A stretch of DNA of 64,000 nucleotides. Source: UBA4738 sp002413305 (GTDB lineage: Bacteria; Actinomycetota; UBA4738). Below are positions 10,424 to 17,818 of this stretch, piece by piece. A program made the translations under genes and the position numbers. Numbering within the stretch: position 1 is the first letter of the stretch; each line of letters begins with the position of its first letter. Under the pieces are notes generated by a model, which saw only the letters and a program-made list of their open reading frames with translations, searched no databases and was not told where the DNA came from. The stretch spans positions 4,514-68,513 of the forward strand of contig DAIUAM010000016.1 of the NCBI GenBank assembly GCA_036847185.1, written 5' to 3'.

Positions 10424-11157
10424 TGCCCCTCCTCGAGCTCCACGACGTCCACATCCACTACGGTGGGATCGAAGCGGTCAAGGGCATCGACCTCTCGGTG
10501 GAGGAGGGCGAGATCGTCACGCTGATCGGGGGCAACGGGGCCGGCAAGACCACCACGCTGAAGACCATCTCGGGAGTGAAGCGGCCCACCACCGGTTCGA
10601 TCGCCTTCCGGGACAAGCGGATCGACGGCAGGCCCGCCCACGAGGTGGCCGGCCTCGGCATCGGACACGCGCCCGAGGGCAGGAGGATCTTCGGGCGGAT
10701 GTCGGTCCGGGACAACCTGGCCATGGGCCTGTACGCGGCGTCGGCTCGAGGATCGCGCGCCGAGCATCGAAGGACGGCCGACGAGGCGTACCAGCGGGTG
10801 TTCGCGCTGTTCCCGATCCTCGAGGAGCGGGCCGAACAGAAAGGGGGGACGCTGTCCGGCGGGCAACAGCAGATGCTGGCCATCGGCCGGGCGTTGATGA
10901 CCCGCCCCGACCTCCTGTTGCTCGACGAGCCCTCGATGGGCCTCGCTCCCATGCTCGTGGAGAAGATCTTCGACGTCGTCAAGGAGATCAACCGCCAGGG
11001 GACCACGATCCTGTTGATCGAACAGAACGCCCACATGGCACTGAACGCGGCCACCCGCGGCTACGTGATCGAGTCCGGTTCGATCGTCCTGGAAGACAGC
11101 AGCCGGAACCTGCTCGGCAACGACCAGGTCCGCAAGGCCTACCTGGGCGAAGAGTAG
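10423..11157 (+). CDS. livF: Branched-chain amino-acid ABC transporter ATP-binding protein LivF
   Basis: A 244-residue ABC ATPase, the partner of LivG. Walker A is GGNGAGKT, the signature LSGGQQQML, Walker B LLLLDEPSMGL, and the switch is in LLIEQNAHMAL. The Gln in place of His at the switch is usual for LivF. The ATG shares a base with the livG stop (TGATG). It is the last gene of the operon; 32 nt separate it from the next, separately promoted gene. Confidence 0.94.
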   Translation: MPLLELHDVHIHYGGIEAVKGIDLSVEEGEIVTLIGGNGAGKTTTLKTISGVKRPTTGSIAFRDKRIDGRPAHEVAGLGIGHAPEGRRIFGRMSVRDNLAMGLYAASARGSRAEHRRTADEAYQRVFALFPILEERAEQKGGTLSGGQQQMLAIGRALMTRPDLLLLDEPSMGLAPMLVEKIFDVVKEINRQGTTILLIEQNAHMALNAATRGYVIESGSIVLEDSSRNLLGNDQVRKAYLGEE

Positions 11158-11175
11158 TCGGCTCCCCACCGCCGC

Positions 11176-11181
11176 TAGCAT
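11176..11181 (+). promoter_or_regulatory. -10 box of a leaderless promoter (flavoenzyme gene)
   Basis: TAGCAT lies 8 nt before the ATG at 11190. This places the likely transcription start at or next to the start codon. Confidence 0.5.
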
Positions 11182-11189
11182 GGGCAGCC

Positions 11190-12218
11190 ATGCGAAAGAT
11201 CGACGTGGCAGTGGTGGGTGCCGGTGTCATGGGGGCGGCGACCGCCAGGGCTCTGGCTCGGCGAGGTCGCACCGTCGGGCTCTTCGAGCGGCGCGAGGTG
11301 GGGCACGACCACGGCTCCAGCCACGGCCGTTCCCGTATCTTCCGCTTCTCCTACCACGACCCGGTGTACGTGCGGATGGCCATGGAGGCCCTGCCGTTGT
11401 GGCGCGCCCTTGAGGCCGAAGCCGGCGAGGACCTCCTCACCGTGACCGGCGGTTTGGACGCGGGGCCCGCCGCTGACGTCAACGCCGCGGCCCTGGGGCA
11501 GGTGGGCGCACGGTTCGAATGGCTGGAACCTCCGGCGGCTCGCGAGCGCTTCGGCCTGGCCTACCCTGGCGGCACACGGCTCCTGTTCCAGCCGGACGCC
11601 GGATGGCTCCGGGCCGACCGGGCCTGGGCGGCTCTGTCCCGGCTGGCCGTCGCGGGAGGTGCGGAGCTGCACGAAAACACCCCTGTCGAAGCGCTCCTGG
11701 CCCGGGGCGAAGAGGTCGAGGTTCGAGCCGCCGGGGAGACCGTCCGGGCGTCGGTGGCCGTGGTCACGGCCGGCGCGTGGTCGAAGGACCTCCTGGGGCA
11801 GGCCGGCGTCGAGCTCGCCGTGCGGCCGACCCGCGAGACGCTCGTGTACTTCGCGCTCCGGGAGGGCCCGCCGCCACCCCCGCTGGTCGAATGGGGGACA
11901 CCGTCCCGCTACGCACTCCCGGACCCCGCGATCGGCATGAAGGCCGGCGAGCACCAGGCCGGGCCGACCATCGACCCCGACGCCGCGGGTGCCCCCGATG
12001 GGGCCTCGGTCGAACGCCTGCGGGCGTGGGTGGCTGAGCGGTTCCCGGGCGCCGACCCCGAGCCGATCCACGTCCAGACCTGTCTCTACACCAACACCCC
12101 GGACGAGGATTTCGTCCTGGAACGGCACGGGAACGTGGTGGTCGGTTCGGCATGCAGCGGGCACGGTTTCAAGTTCGCCCCACTCATCGGGGAGCGCCTG
12201 GCCGACCTGGCGTCCTGA
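11190..12218 (+). CDS. FAD-dependent oxidoreductase, monomeric sarcosine oxidase-like
   Basis: A 342-residue DAO-family flavoenzyme closest in pattern to monomeric sarcosine oxidase / N-methyl amino-acid oxidase. The dinucleotide-binding motif VVGAGVMGAATA is at residues 7-18, followed by ER at the end of the second strand. HGSSHGRSRIFRFSY is the family's flavin-contacting stretch. QTCLYTNTPDEDF contains the cysteine that binds FAD covalently in this family, and GSACSGHGFKFAP is the C-terminal FAD-binding loop. Such enzymes demethylate secondary amines and make formaldehyde and H2O2. It follows the liv operon but has its own promoter. The exact substrate is not decided by sequence. Confidence 0.85.
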   Translation: MRKIDVAVVGAGVMGAATARALARRGRTVGLFERREVGHDHGSSHGRSRIFRFSYHDPVYVRMAMEALPLWRALEAEAGEDLLTVTGGLDAGPAADVNAAALGQVGARFEWLEPPAARERFGLAYPGGTRLLFQPDAGWLRADRAWAALSRLAVAGGAELHENTPVEALLARGEEVEVRAAGETVRASVAVVTAGAWSKDLLGQAGVELAVRPTRETLVYFALREGPPPPPLVEWGTPSRYALPDPAIGMKAGEHQAGPTIDPDAAGAPDGASVERLRAWVAERFPGADPEPIHVQTCLYTNTPDEDFVLERHGNVVVGSACSGHGFKFAPLIGERLADLAS

Positions 12219-12553
12219 GCCAGGGGGCTGGCCCCGAAGGACCACGTCCACGTGGTTCGAAAGGATGGAACTCGGACTATTCCGTCTTCCGCTCATTGCG
12301 AGGGGCGGAGCCGCTCTTCAGAGTGCTTCGTGGCAGCCGCTTAGGCAATCCGCGCCCCGGACCAGGCGCGAACGTGGATCGCGACTGTTGACAGAGTTCG
12401 AGGTCTGTTCCGCAGGCGGGGGGTTGCAGGCGGACCGAGGGGCCCGGCCTCCATCGGGGGGCCGGGCCCTTTCCATTCCCGTGGAATCATTCGGACTGCC
12501 GAGAGGAGTGTCTGGTCTTTCAGGGCATTGGCGACAGAAGTCCGGGGGAAAGA
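12219..12553 (+). other. Intergenic region, island left edge
   Basis: No convincing gene in this stretch. It contains the strong hairpin annotated separately and otherwise unremarkable sequence. It marks the transition from core genes to the tRNA-Leu-linked accessory island. Confidence 0.5.
12438..12472 (+). terminator. Strong GC hairpin with T-run
   Basis: GGGCCCGGCC pairs with GGCCGGGCCC at 12460-12469, 10 bp with a 10-nt loop, followed by TTTCC. It fits a Rho-independent terminator on the + strand for the flavoenzyme transcript. On the - strand it can act as a second stop behind the repeat-protein gene. Confidence 0.7.
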
Positions 12554-12582
12554 GATGGGGCCGAGCTCGCGCCGGCCCCATC
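12554..12582 (-). terminator. Terminator of the secreted repeat protein gene
   Basis: The arms GATGGGGCCG and CGGCCCCATC (10 bp, 9-nt loop) lie 24 nt past the stop codon of the reverse-strand gene. On that strand they are followed by TCTTTCC. Confidence 0.7.
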
Positions 12583-12605
12583 CTTTCTGCTCTTGCCACT
12601 GGGGC

Positions 12606-13877
12606 TCAGTGCGTCGATGCCTCGGCCACTCCGATCCTGATGTCCGTCCCCACCGGGATCCCGAGTGAGTTCTGGACGCTGATGATGAGCTCGATCATGC
12701 GAATCTCGATGGAGTTCGAGGTGATGATCTCACGCCGTAGCCACAACGTCCCGAGCCCGACGAGCGTAACCTTCGTGTTGGGTCCCACGTCGTCCCCGAT
12801 CTCCGGATGACCGTTCACGCTGAGGTTCACGAACTGGGAGCCGCCGTCACCGAACGTGAACGTCGAGCCGTCCGTGAAGCTATGCGCGTCGGCCTTGATG
12901 AGGTCGACGGTGACAGCACCATCAGCCACGTTTGCCGTTTGTACGGTCGAGGTGGTCTCTCCGCTTGCCGAAGTCGAGGTGACCGTCCCCTGCGCAGTGT
13001 CCTGGACCGTGCCCACCTTCAATGTGGGGGAAGCGTCTACCGATGCAACGGAGTTGCTCTTGATGACGCCGTTCGTCCCCTGACATCCCAGGCTGATGTA
13101 GGCGGACTTCCCGGAGATGATCGTGTGACTGACATTGGCGAAGCTGCCGTAGGCGAATCCGTCCAGGGTCCCACCCACGCTCGCCTTCAACATGCTGGTG
13201 GCGTGAGCGACGATGATCTGCGTGCCCTTGGGGACCAGGGGATTGGTCAGAGTCACGAAGACGTGGATCATGTTGACCGTCAAGGACGCCGACGACGACC
13301 TCAGGGTCGAGATCTGCTCGTTGAGCACGACGTGACCGATCCCTGGCAGATTGATCTGCGTGTTCGGTGACGGGAGGACCGTGATCGGCACCCCGTTCAC
13401 CACGAGGTTGACTAGGTTCGAGCCTGTTGCACTCACCTGGAATCCCGAAGGGTCCAGGGTGGTGGTGCTGACCGCCTTGACCTCGTCGCCGGTGATCAGA
13501 CCCATCAGCACGTTGACGCCGTGGACATCGGCCGTGGCCTGAGACGTCTGCGTCCCGCCGTCCGTGGCGGACGCCGTCGTGTTGATGAGGCCGGTCGTGA
13601 CGAACGGCGGTGCGTTCACCGTGGCCACCGTGTTGGAGTTGCTCATCGGCGGTGTCAGCGTGCCGCAGCCGCCGAGGTTCACCACCGCTGACTTGCCCGC
13701 CTTCACTACGCTCCCGACGAAGGCGTAGGTCCCATAGGCGTCCGCCGTGTACTGCGTCCGACCCGATGTGGTCGTCTGGTGCAATCGAGGGAGCGCGTTC
13801 GCCCCCGTCGCCACCATGCCAACCACCGCAGCGACGAGCGGGACCACAACGGCGAGCCGAAACTGATGACGTGTCAT
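12606..13877 (-). CDS. Secreted protein with two choice-of-anchor-P-like repeats
   Basis: A 423-residue exported protein of unknown function. The start chosen is ATG at 13877, with AAAGGAG 9 nt upstream and a clear signal peptide (MTRHQFRLAVVVPLVAAVVG, cleavage after about ANA). The mature protein is Thr/Ser/Val/Gly-rich beta-type sequence in two homologous halves of about 170-190 residues. Each begins with YG(T/S)(Y/F)A..V and G-KSA-(V/I)-LG(G)C, then (S)N(T/S)VA(T/S)V(N/D)A, then a TST/TAS stretch, then D.I..(D/E)..., and ends with a VNLxVNG motif (VNLVVNGVPI, VNLSVNGHPE). I associate the pattern with the 'choice-of-anchor P' surface proteins, but see no LPXTG or C-terminal membrane anchor. 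It lies in the accessory island next to the IS element. Confidence 0.65.
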   Translation of the reverse strand: MTRHQFRLAVVVPLVAAVVGMVATGANALPRLHQTTTSGRTQYTADAYGTYAFVGSVVKAGKSAVVNLGGCGTLTPPMSNSNTVATVNAPPFVTTGLINTTASATDGGTQTSQATADVHGVNVLMGLITGDEVKAVSTTTLDPSGFQVSATGSNLVNLVVNGVPITVLPSPNTQINLPGIGHVVLNEQISTLRSSSASLTVNMIHVFVTLTNPLVPKGTQIIVAHATSMLKASVGGTLDGFAYGSFANVSHTIISGKSAYISLGCQGTNGVIKSNSVASVDASPTLKVGTVQDTAQGTVTSTSASGETTSTVQTANVADGAVTVDLIKADAHSFTDGSTFTFGDGGSQFVNLSVNGHPEIGDDVGPNTKVTLVGLGTLWLRREIITSNSIEIRMIELIISVQNSLGIPVGTDIRIGVAEASTH

Positions 13878-13997
13878 GCCCTTGCTCCTTTCCTGATCTC
13901 GGAATCCGGGCGTCCGAGGGGCGATCGATACGGGCTTACCCATCTACTGACACGCCTCCCTCCTGTGGGCTAGTCATATATACCTGATAGAGATTAT

Positions 13998-14010
13998 CTA
14001 GTCAAATTAG
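13998..14010. repeat. Left IS flank with 8-bp target duplication
   Basis: CAAATTAG at 14003-14010 directly precedes the left end of the IS element. It is repeated at 15861-15868 directly after the right end. This is the 8-bp target-site duplication expected for IS1595-family transposition. Confidence 0.85.
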
Positions 14011-14067
14011 GGGGGTTATGTACTTGACGCACGGCTGCGGAAGATGTATTCTTCATGTTGTGAACAC

Positions 14068-14214
14068 CTACTTGGACGGCTTCGGAGGCTCTACCTGCGG
14101 TTTCGGTTCTTTCCCAATCTCCCGGTCAACATGTTCGATGACCTTCTTTGGGAACAACTTGCGCATTGCCTCGTCCGTTGTCCATTCGGTCGGGTGTCGC
14201 TTCTTCCTAGGCAT
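14068..14214 (-). CDS. Small basic protein divergent from the transposase
   Basis: A 48-residue protein, basic at both ends, with a Trp/Thr-Asp-Glu core (EWTTDEAMRKLFPKKVIEHV) that looks helical and a Pro-Lys tail. ATG at 14214 has GGAGG 6 nt upstream, which together with composition argues it is real and not a shadow. It lies between the left inverted repeat and the transposase, in opposite orientation, so it belongs to the IS. I do not recognise a named function. A DNA-binding or regulatory accessory role is a guess from charge and position. Confidence 0.55.
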   Translation of the reverse strand: MPRKKRHPTEWTTDEAMRKLFPKKVIEHVDREIGKEPKPQVEPPKPSK

Positions 14215-14226
14215 GGGGGCCTCCAA

Positions 14227-15174
14227 GTGAACGAACCGAAGCCGCTGACGCACGTGAACGGCAAGCAGGAGATGGACCTAATGAAGCTGATCGACCGCTT
14301 CGGGTCAGAGGACCGCTGCCGTGAGTACCTGATTCACCTTCGCTGGCCCGAGGGACCGGAGTGCGTAAAGTGCGGCTCCAAGTCGCTGTCGTGGATCTCC
14401 ACTCGGAACCAGTTCGACTGCAACTCATGCCGCGCTCGATTCTCGGCGACGGCGGGGACCGTGTTCCACGATTCCCACCTTCCCCTCCGGAAGTGGTTCC
14501 TCGCCACCTACATGATGGTCGAGGCTAAGAAGGGCGTCAGCGCGAACCAGTTGAAGCGGACGCTCGGCACGTCGTACAAGACGGCGTGGTATCTGTGCCA
14601 TCGCATCCGCTCGGCCATGATGGGCTCGAGCCCCGAGCGGCTCCAAGGGACCGTCGAGATAGATGAAACGTTCCTCGGCGGCAAGGTCAAGAGCGGGAGC
14701 AAGCCCGCCATGGAAGCCGCTCGGCGGAAGACCACCAACAAGGTCATGGTCATGGGGGCATTGGAGGAAGGTGGACAGATTCGCCTCAAGGCAGTAGGCA
14801 AGCGAACCGTAGCCTCGACACGCTCGGTCGATGCGTTCCTTGCCGATGCCGTCGTGAACGGAGTTCGGCTCTACTCCGACCAGTCCAGCGCCTATGCCCA
14901 CCTTCCGAACCATGAGTCGGTGGATCACAGCACCGATGAATGGGTTCGGGGCGACGTGACGACGAACGGCATTGAGTCGGCGTGGTCGCTGCTCAAGCGG
15001 TCCATCGTCGGGAGCTATCACCAGCTCTCCGAGAAACACTTGAGCGCCTACCTGGACGAATTCGAGTTCCGGTTCAACAACCGGGAGAACCCCTACCTGT
15101 TCCGAGACACTCTGCTCGCGCTCATTCATGCGGACGCTCTCCCGTATCGGGAATTGGTCGAAGCTTCACGGTGA
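14227..15174 (+). CDS. IS1595 family transposase (ISXO2-like DDE)
   Basis: A 315-residue transposase. The N-terminal zinc ribbon has C-x2-C (CVKCGSK) and C-x2-C (CNSC), followed by the family's FSATAGTVFHDSHLPLRKW stretch. The ISXO2-like catalytic core has D in EIDETFLGG, D in LYSDQSSAY, and E in NGIESAWSLLKRS, with the YHQLS motif just after. Start is uncertain: GTG at 14227 gives a full ribbon domain, and an ATG at 14272 is also possible. The frame stays open to 14044, but that part overlaps the divergent small gene. Its 3' end overlaps the convergent passenger gene by 53 nt. Confidence 0.92.
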   Translation: MNEPKPLTHVNGKQEMDLMKLIDRFGSEDRCREYLIHLRWPEGPECVKCGSKSLSWISTRNQFDCNSCRARFSATAGTVFHDSHLPLRKWFLATYMMVEAKKGVSANQLKRTLGTSYKTAWYLCHRIRSAMMGSSPERLQGTVEIDETFLGGKVKSGSKPAMEAARRKTTNKVMVMGALEEGGQIRLKAVGKRTVASTRSVDAFLADAVVNGVRLYSDQSSAYAHLPNHESVDHSTDEWVRGDVTTNGIESAWSLLKRSIVGSYHQLSEKHLSAYLDEFEFRFNNRENPYLFRDTLLALIHADALPYRELVEASR

Positions 15175-15805
15175 AGGATCCCCAACCGACGCGCGATGGT
15201 TCGTCAGGTATTTGGTACCAGTCCACAACGTAGGTTCCGCTCTCCGCTTTGGCGGAAGGGAAGTCATCGGGATAGTCGCAACGAGGCCAGCGCCGCATCG
15301 GATTGCCCCACCCGGATTCGGCGACGGCAGGAGCGAACATCTCAAATCGCTCGGCCCTCTTGTTCGCGATGTGGCACATGAGATCGGAACGGTGACCCCA
15401 CTCCTCATCCATCGTCCCGTCCTGATGCTCATCCCGATTCGGACTAACCATCCGTAGGCGAATTCCGCCCCTGCCGTTCATGGAAACCTCGAACTCCCAG
15501 CCTGCCGCGCTTCCCACATCCACACGCGTCAGTTGCAGTTCCTTTCGAGCCATGTGGTACGGGATGCGCAGGTACTGCCAAGCCACGACTAGAACCCCGT
15601 ACAGCAGGAAGGCGCCGAGAAGAACTAGCAGCGACTGAATCAAGTACTTCTCCGCGCCGCTTGTGTGTCGCTGAAATGCGAAGTAGAGAGCGGCCGCCAC
15701 CGCCGCCGAAAATGCGGCTCCGACCAGCACTCCCTGCGGGGTGCAGAAGACGTGTTTCCAAGCCCTCGACGCCGCCATTGATACACGCGCGAGTGGGTTC
15801 GGCAC
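15122..15805 (-). CDS. IS passenger: predicted membrane protein
   Basis: A 227-residue protein with two hydrophobic segments at about residues 24-43 and 52-75, followed by a roughly 150-residue soluble domain rich in Trp, Arg and Asp. No family is recognised. GTG at 15805 was chosen because a TACAAT box ends 6 nt upstream; the frame is open further to 15928, but that would start outside the element. It runs tail-to-tail with the transposase inside the same inverted repeats, so it is cargo. A function in host benefit or element maintenance cannot be read from sequence. Confidence 0.6.
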   Translation of the reverse strand: MPNPLARVSMAASRAWKHVFCTPQGVLVGAAFSAAVAAALYFAFQRHTSGAEKYLIQSLLVLLGAFLLYGVLVVAWQYLRIPYHMARKELQLTRVDVGSAAGWEFEVSMNGRGGIRLRMVSPNRDEHQDGTMDEEWGHRSDLMCHIANKRAERFEMFAPAVAESGWGNPMRRWPRCDYPDDFPSAKAESGTYVVDWYQIPDEPSRVGWGSFTVKLRPIPDTGERPHE

Positions 15806-15811
15806 GCTCGG

Positions 15812-15817
15812 ATTGTA
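15812..15817 (-). promoter_or_regulatory. -10 box of the passenger gene
   Basis: TACAAT on the - strand lies 6 nt before the GTG at 15805, inside the IS and next to the right inverted repeat. No -35 is obvious. Confidence 0.45.
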
Positions 15818-15830
15818 CACCGAGTCATGG

Positions 15831-15868
15831 CCGCCGCCGTGCATGAAGTACATAACCCCCCAAATTAG
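15831..15868. repeat. Right IS inverted repeat plus target duplication
   Basis: Positions 15831-15860 are the right terminal inverted repeat, matching 14011-14040 in 27 of 30 bases. The following 8 bases CAAATTAG repeat those at 14003-14010. Confidence 0.85.
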
Positions 15869-15978
15869 ACCAGTCAGAGGGCCTGCCAACACCGCGCCGC
15901 AGACAGTCCGATGACGAGAGAGGGACAACCGAGGCGGCGAGTTGGGCGACGCTACAGGGATCCCGGCCGTCGCCGTGA

Positions 15979-16517
15979 GCCCGCCGGGGCCACCCGGTCC
16001 TCACCATCCCGGACCCCTCCACGGTGGGCCGTATCCTGGCCGCCGCCGAGGGCGAAGTGTTCCACGCCCCGCTCGTCCTGGCCGCCTCGACCGGGATGCG
16101 CCGGGGCGAGGTGCTCGGGCTCTCCTGGCGGGACGTCGAGGAGGCTGGCCTGGTCCGGATCAGCGCCACCTTGCAGCGGAACGCCGGCTGCTCGCGGGGC
16201 CCGACTGGAACGACCGCGGCCTGGTGTTCGATCGGGACGATGGGCGACCACTGGATCGGGGCCATTTCTCGCACCGCTTCCACAGGCTCGCCATTGCAGA
16301 GGGGTGCTCTGAGGTCCGCGTGCACGATCTGCGGCACGCCTTCGCGACGACGCTGCTGGCCAGCGGCAAGGTGCACCCGAAAGTCGGCTCCGAGGCCCTC
16401 GGGCACGCGTCCGTCGGCTTCACGATGGACGTCTACGCGAGCGTGCTTCCCTCGATGCAGCAGGCCGCCGCGGAGGCCATACAGGAGGCTCTCGGCGGAG
16501 TGGTGACCAGTCTGTGA
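15979..16517 (+). pseudogene. Truncated, frameshifted tyrosine integrase
   Basis: Only the catalytic half of a phage-type integrase is present. The first part (RGHPVLTIPDPSTVGRIL through TGMRRGEVLGLSW to ISATLQRN) is in one frame. Near 16190-16205 the reading shifts to another frame, which carries DRGLVFDRDDGRP, VHDLRHAFATTLL and LGHASVGFTMDVYASV. All catalytic Arg, His-x-x-Arg, His and Tyr positions are still recognisable, so decay is recent. The N-terminal arm-binding and core-binding domains are missing, with a TGA at 15976 just before. It ends 65 nt from the 3' end of tRNA-Leu(CAA), the usual place for an integrase, so it marks an old integration event. Confidence 0.85.
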
Positions 16518-16582
16518 CGAACGAGACGACTCGGGGCGGGTGGCCCTTCGGGCGCCTTCCCGTCTCCGCAGGTAGATACAGG

Positions 16583-16666
16583 TGCCGGGAGGGGGAGTTG
16601 AACCCCCACGCCCTTGCGGGCGCCGGATTTTGAGTCCGGTGCGTCTGCCAGTTCCGCCATCCCGGC
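16583..16666 (-). tRNA. tRNA-Leu (anticodon CAA)
   Basis: An 84-nt class II tRNA. The acceptor stem GCCGGGA pairs with TCCCGGC, discriminator A. The anticodon arm is CCGGA-CTCAAAA-TCCGG with anticodon CAA, there is a long variable arm (GCGCCCGCAAGGGCGT), and the T-loop is GGGGG-TTCAACT-CCCCC. CCA is not encoded. Its 3' end faces the integrase remnant, consistent with use as an attachment site. Confidence 0.95.
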
Positions 16667-16867
16667 GAGCGGACCGGCTCGGCCGGTCGGGGCGAGTGTA
16701 GCGAAGGGCCGGGCGCCGGGCGACGATTGGTCCCGCGGAGAGGCGGACCTCGGACCCGGTGGAGAAGGTGCATTGGAACGGCGGATGGGCTAGATTTCGC
16801 GAGCGGGCGGAGCGGGGAGGCTTCGACACCTCGCCATCATGTCTCTGGTTCGGAGGGGGGTAGGGAG

Positions 16868-17806
16868 ATGAGGTTCATGGTTCCTACGAGGCGGTCACGG
16901 CTCGGTGCACTGATTGCGGTCGGCGTCGCCTTCGTCACCTTCGCCACCGCGTGCTCCAAGTCGAGCAACAGCGGTGACACGTTCGGAGCGGCCAAGTCAG
17001 ACACCATCGCCAAGGAGGTCCCGAGCGACATCTCCTCCAAGGGCTCGGTCACGGTGGCCGTGGACGCCAGCTACGCCCCCAACGAGTTCTTCGATACCGA
17101 CAACAAGACCATCATCGGGTGGGACATCGACCTGGGGCACGCCCTGGGCGCGGTGATGGGGGTCAAGTTCAACTTCGTGGAGGCCAGCTTCGACGGGATC
17201 ATCCCCGGCCTGGCCTCGGGCAAGTACGACGTGGGGATGAGCAGCTTCACCGACAACTCCGACCGTGAGAAGACGGTGGACATGGTCACCTACTACTCGG
17301 CCGGGACGAACTTCTACGTCAAGGCCTCCGGGGGACCGAACATCCAGAGCCTTGACGATCTGTGCGGCCACACCGTGGCCGTGGAGAAGGGCACCACCCA
17401 GCTGGACGACGCCACCGCCCAGGCCAAGAAATGCACCGACGCCGGCAAGCCGACCGTGAACGTCCTGGCCTTCCCCGACCAGAACGGGGCGAACCTGGCG
17501 ATCGAGAGCGGCCGAGCCGAAATCGGTATGGCCGACTCCCCGGTGGCCGCCTACCAGGTCAAGCTGTCGGACGCGAAGTTCAAGCTGTCCGGCCCGGCCT
17601 ACGGGGTGGCCCCCTACGGGATCGCCATCCCCCGCCCCGCAGGATCGGCGCCGGGGACCGGCCCGTTGTCCAAGCCCATCCTGGACGCCCTGAAGGAGCT
17701 CATCTCCGATGGCATTTACCTGAAGATCCTGACCAAGTGGGCCGTGCAGGGCGGCACGAGCTACGGCGCCATCACCAGCCCGGTGATCAACGGAGCGAGC
17801 GGCTAG
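16868..17806 (+). CDS. Polar amino-acid ABC transporter substrate-binding lipoprotein
   Basis: A 312-residue family 3 solute-binding protein. The signal peptide ends in a lipobox (TFATACSKSS). YAPNEFFDTDNKTIIGWDIDLG and the DGIIPGLASGKYDVGMSSFTDN stretch are the family's ligand-cleft signatures, with SRE-type Arg contacts. ATG at 16868 follows a GGAGGGGGG purine run. A TAGATT box at 16791-16796 may be its -10. It is first of a three-gene importer with the permease and ATPase downstream. Ligand is probably a polar or charged amino acid; not more can be said. Confidence 0.9.
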   Translation: MRFMVPTRRSRLGALIAVGVAFVTFATACSKSSNSGDTFGAAKSDTIAKEVPSDISSKGSVTVAVDASYAPNEFFDTDNKTIIGWDIDLGHALGAVMGVKFNFVEASFDGIIPGLASGKYDVGMSSFTDNSDREKTVDMVTYYSAGTNFYVKASGGPNIQSLDDLCGHTVAVEKGTTQLDDATAQAKKCTDAGKPTVNVLAFPDQNGANLAIESGRAEIGMADSPVAAYQVKLSDAKFKLSGPAYGVAPYGIAIPRPAGSAPGTGPLSKPILDALKELISDGIYLKILTKWAVQGGTSYGAITSPVINGASG

Positions 17807-17818
17807 GCGGGGGAGGTA

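Larger units (their letters stand above)
14011..15860 (+). mobile_element. IS1595-type insertion sequence with passenger genes
   Basis: A complete 1850-bp element. The 30-bp terminal inverted repeats begin GGGGGTTATGTACTT at 14011-14040 and, reversed, at 15831-15860; 27 of 30 positions match. An 8-bp direct repeat CAAATTAG flanks it. Inside are a DDE transposase on the + strand, a 48-codon ORF divergent from it, and a membrane-protein gene convergent with it. Ordinary IS1595 elements are about 0.7-1.1 kb with transposase alone; passenger genes are known in this family. Intact ends, duplication and transposase suggest recent insertion and potential activity. Confidence 0.88.

Noticed and set aside
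12219..14002. A matching tRNA-Leu 3'-end repeat (attR) for the old element
   Set aside because: No copy of the T-arm/acceptor sequence was found by eye left of the island.
13998..14010. Longer inverted repeats for the IS, starting at 13998 and ending at 15873
   Set aside because: The extra similarity comes from the target duplication CAAATTAG, which is close to palindromic. With the ends at 14011 and 15860 an exact 8-bp direct repeat appears, so those are the true ends.
15911..16312. Alternative forward frames of 130-190 codons across 15911-16517 as separate genes
   Set aside because: Integrase motifs are split between two of these frames, so they are parts of one frameshifted gene.
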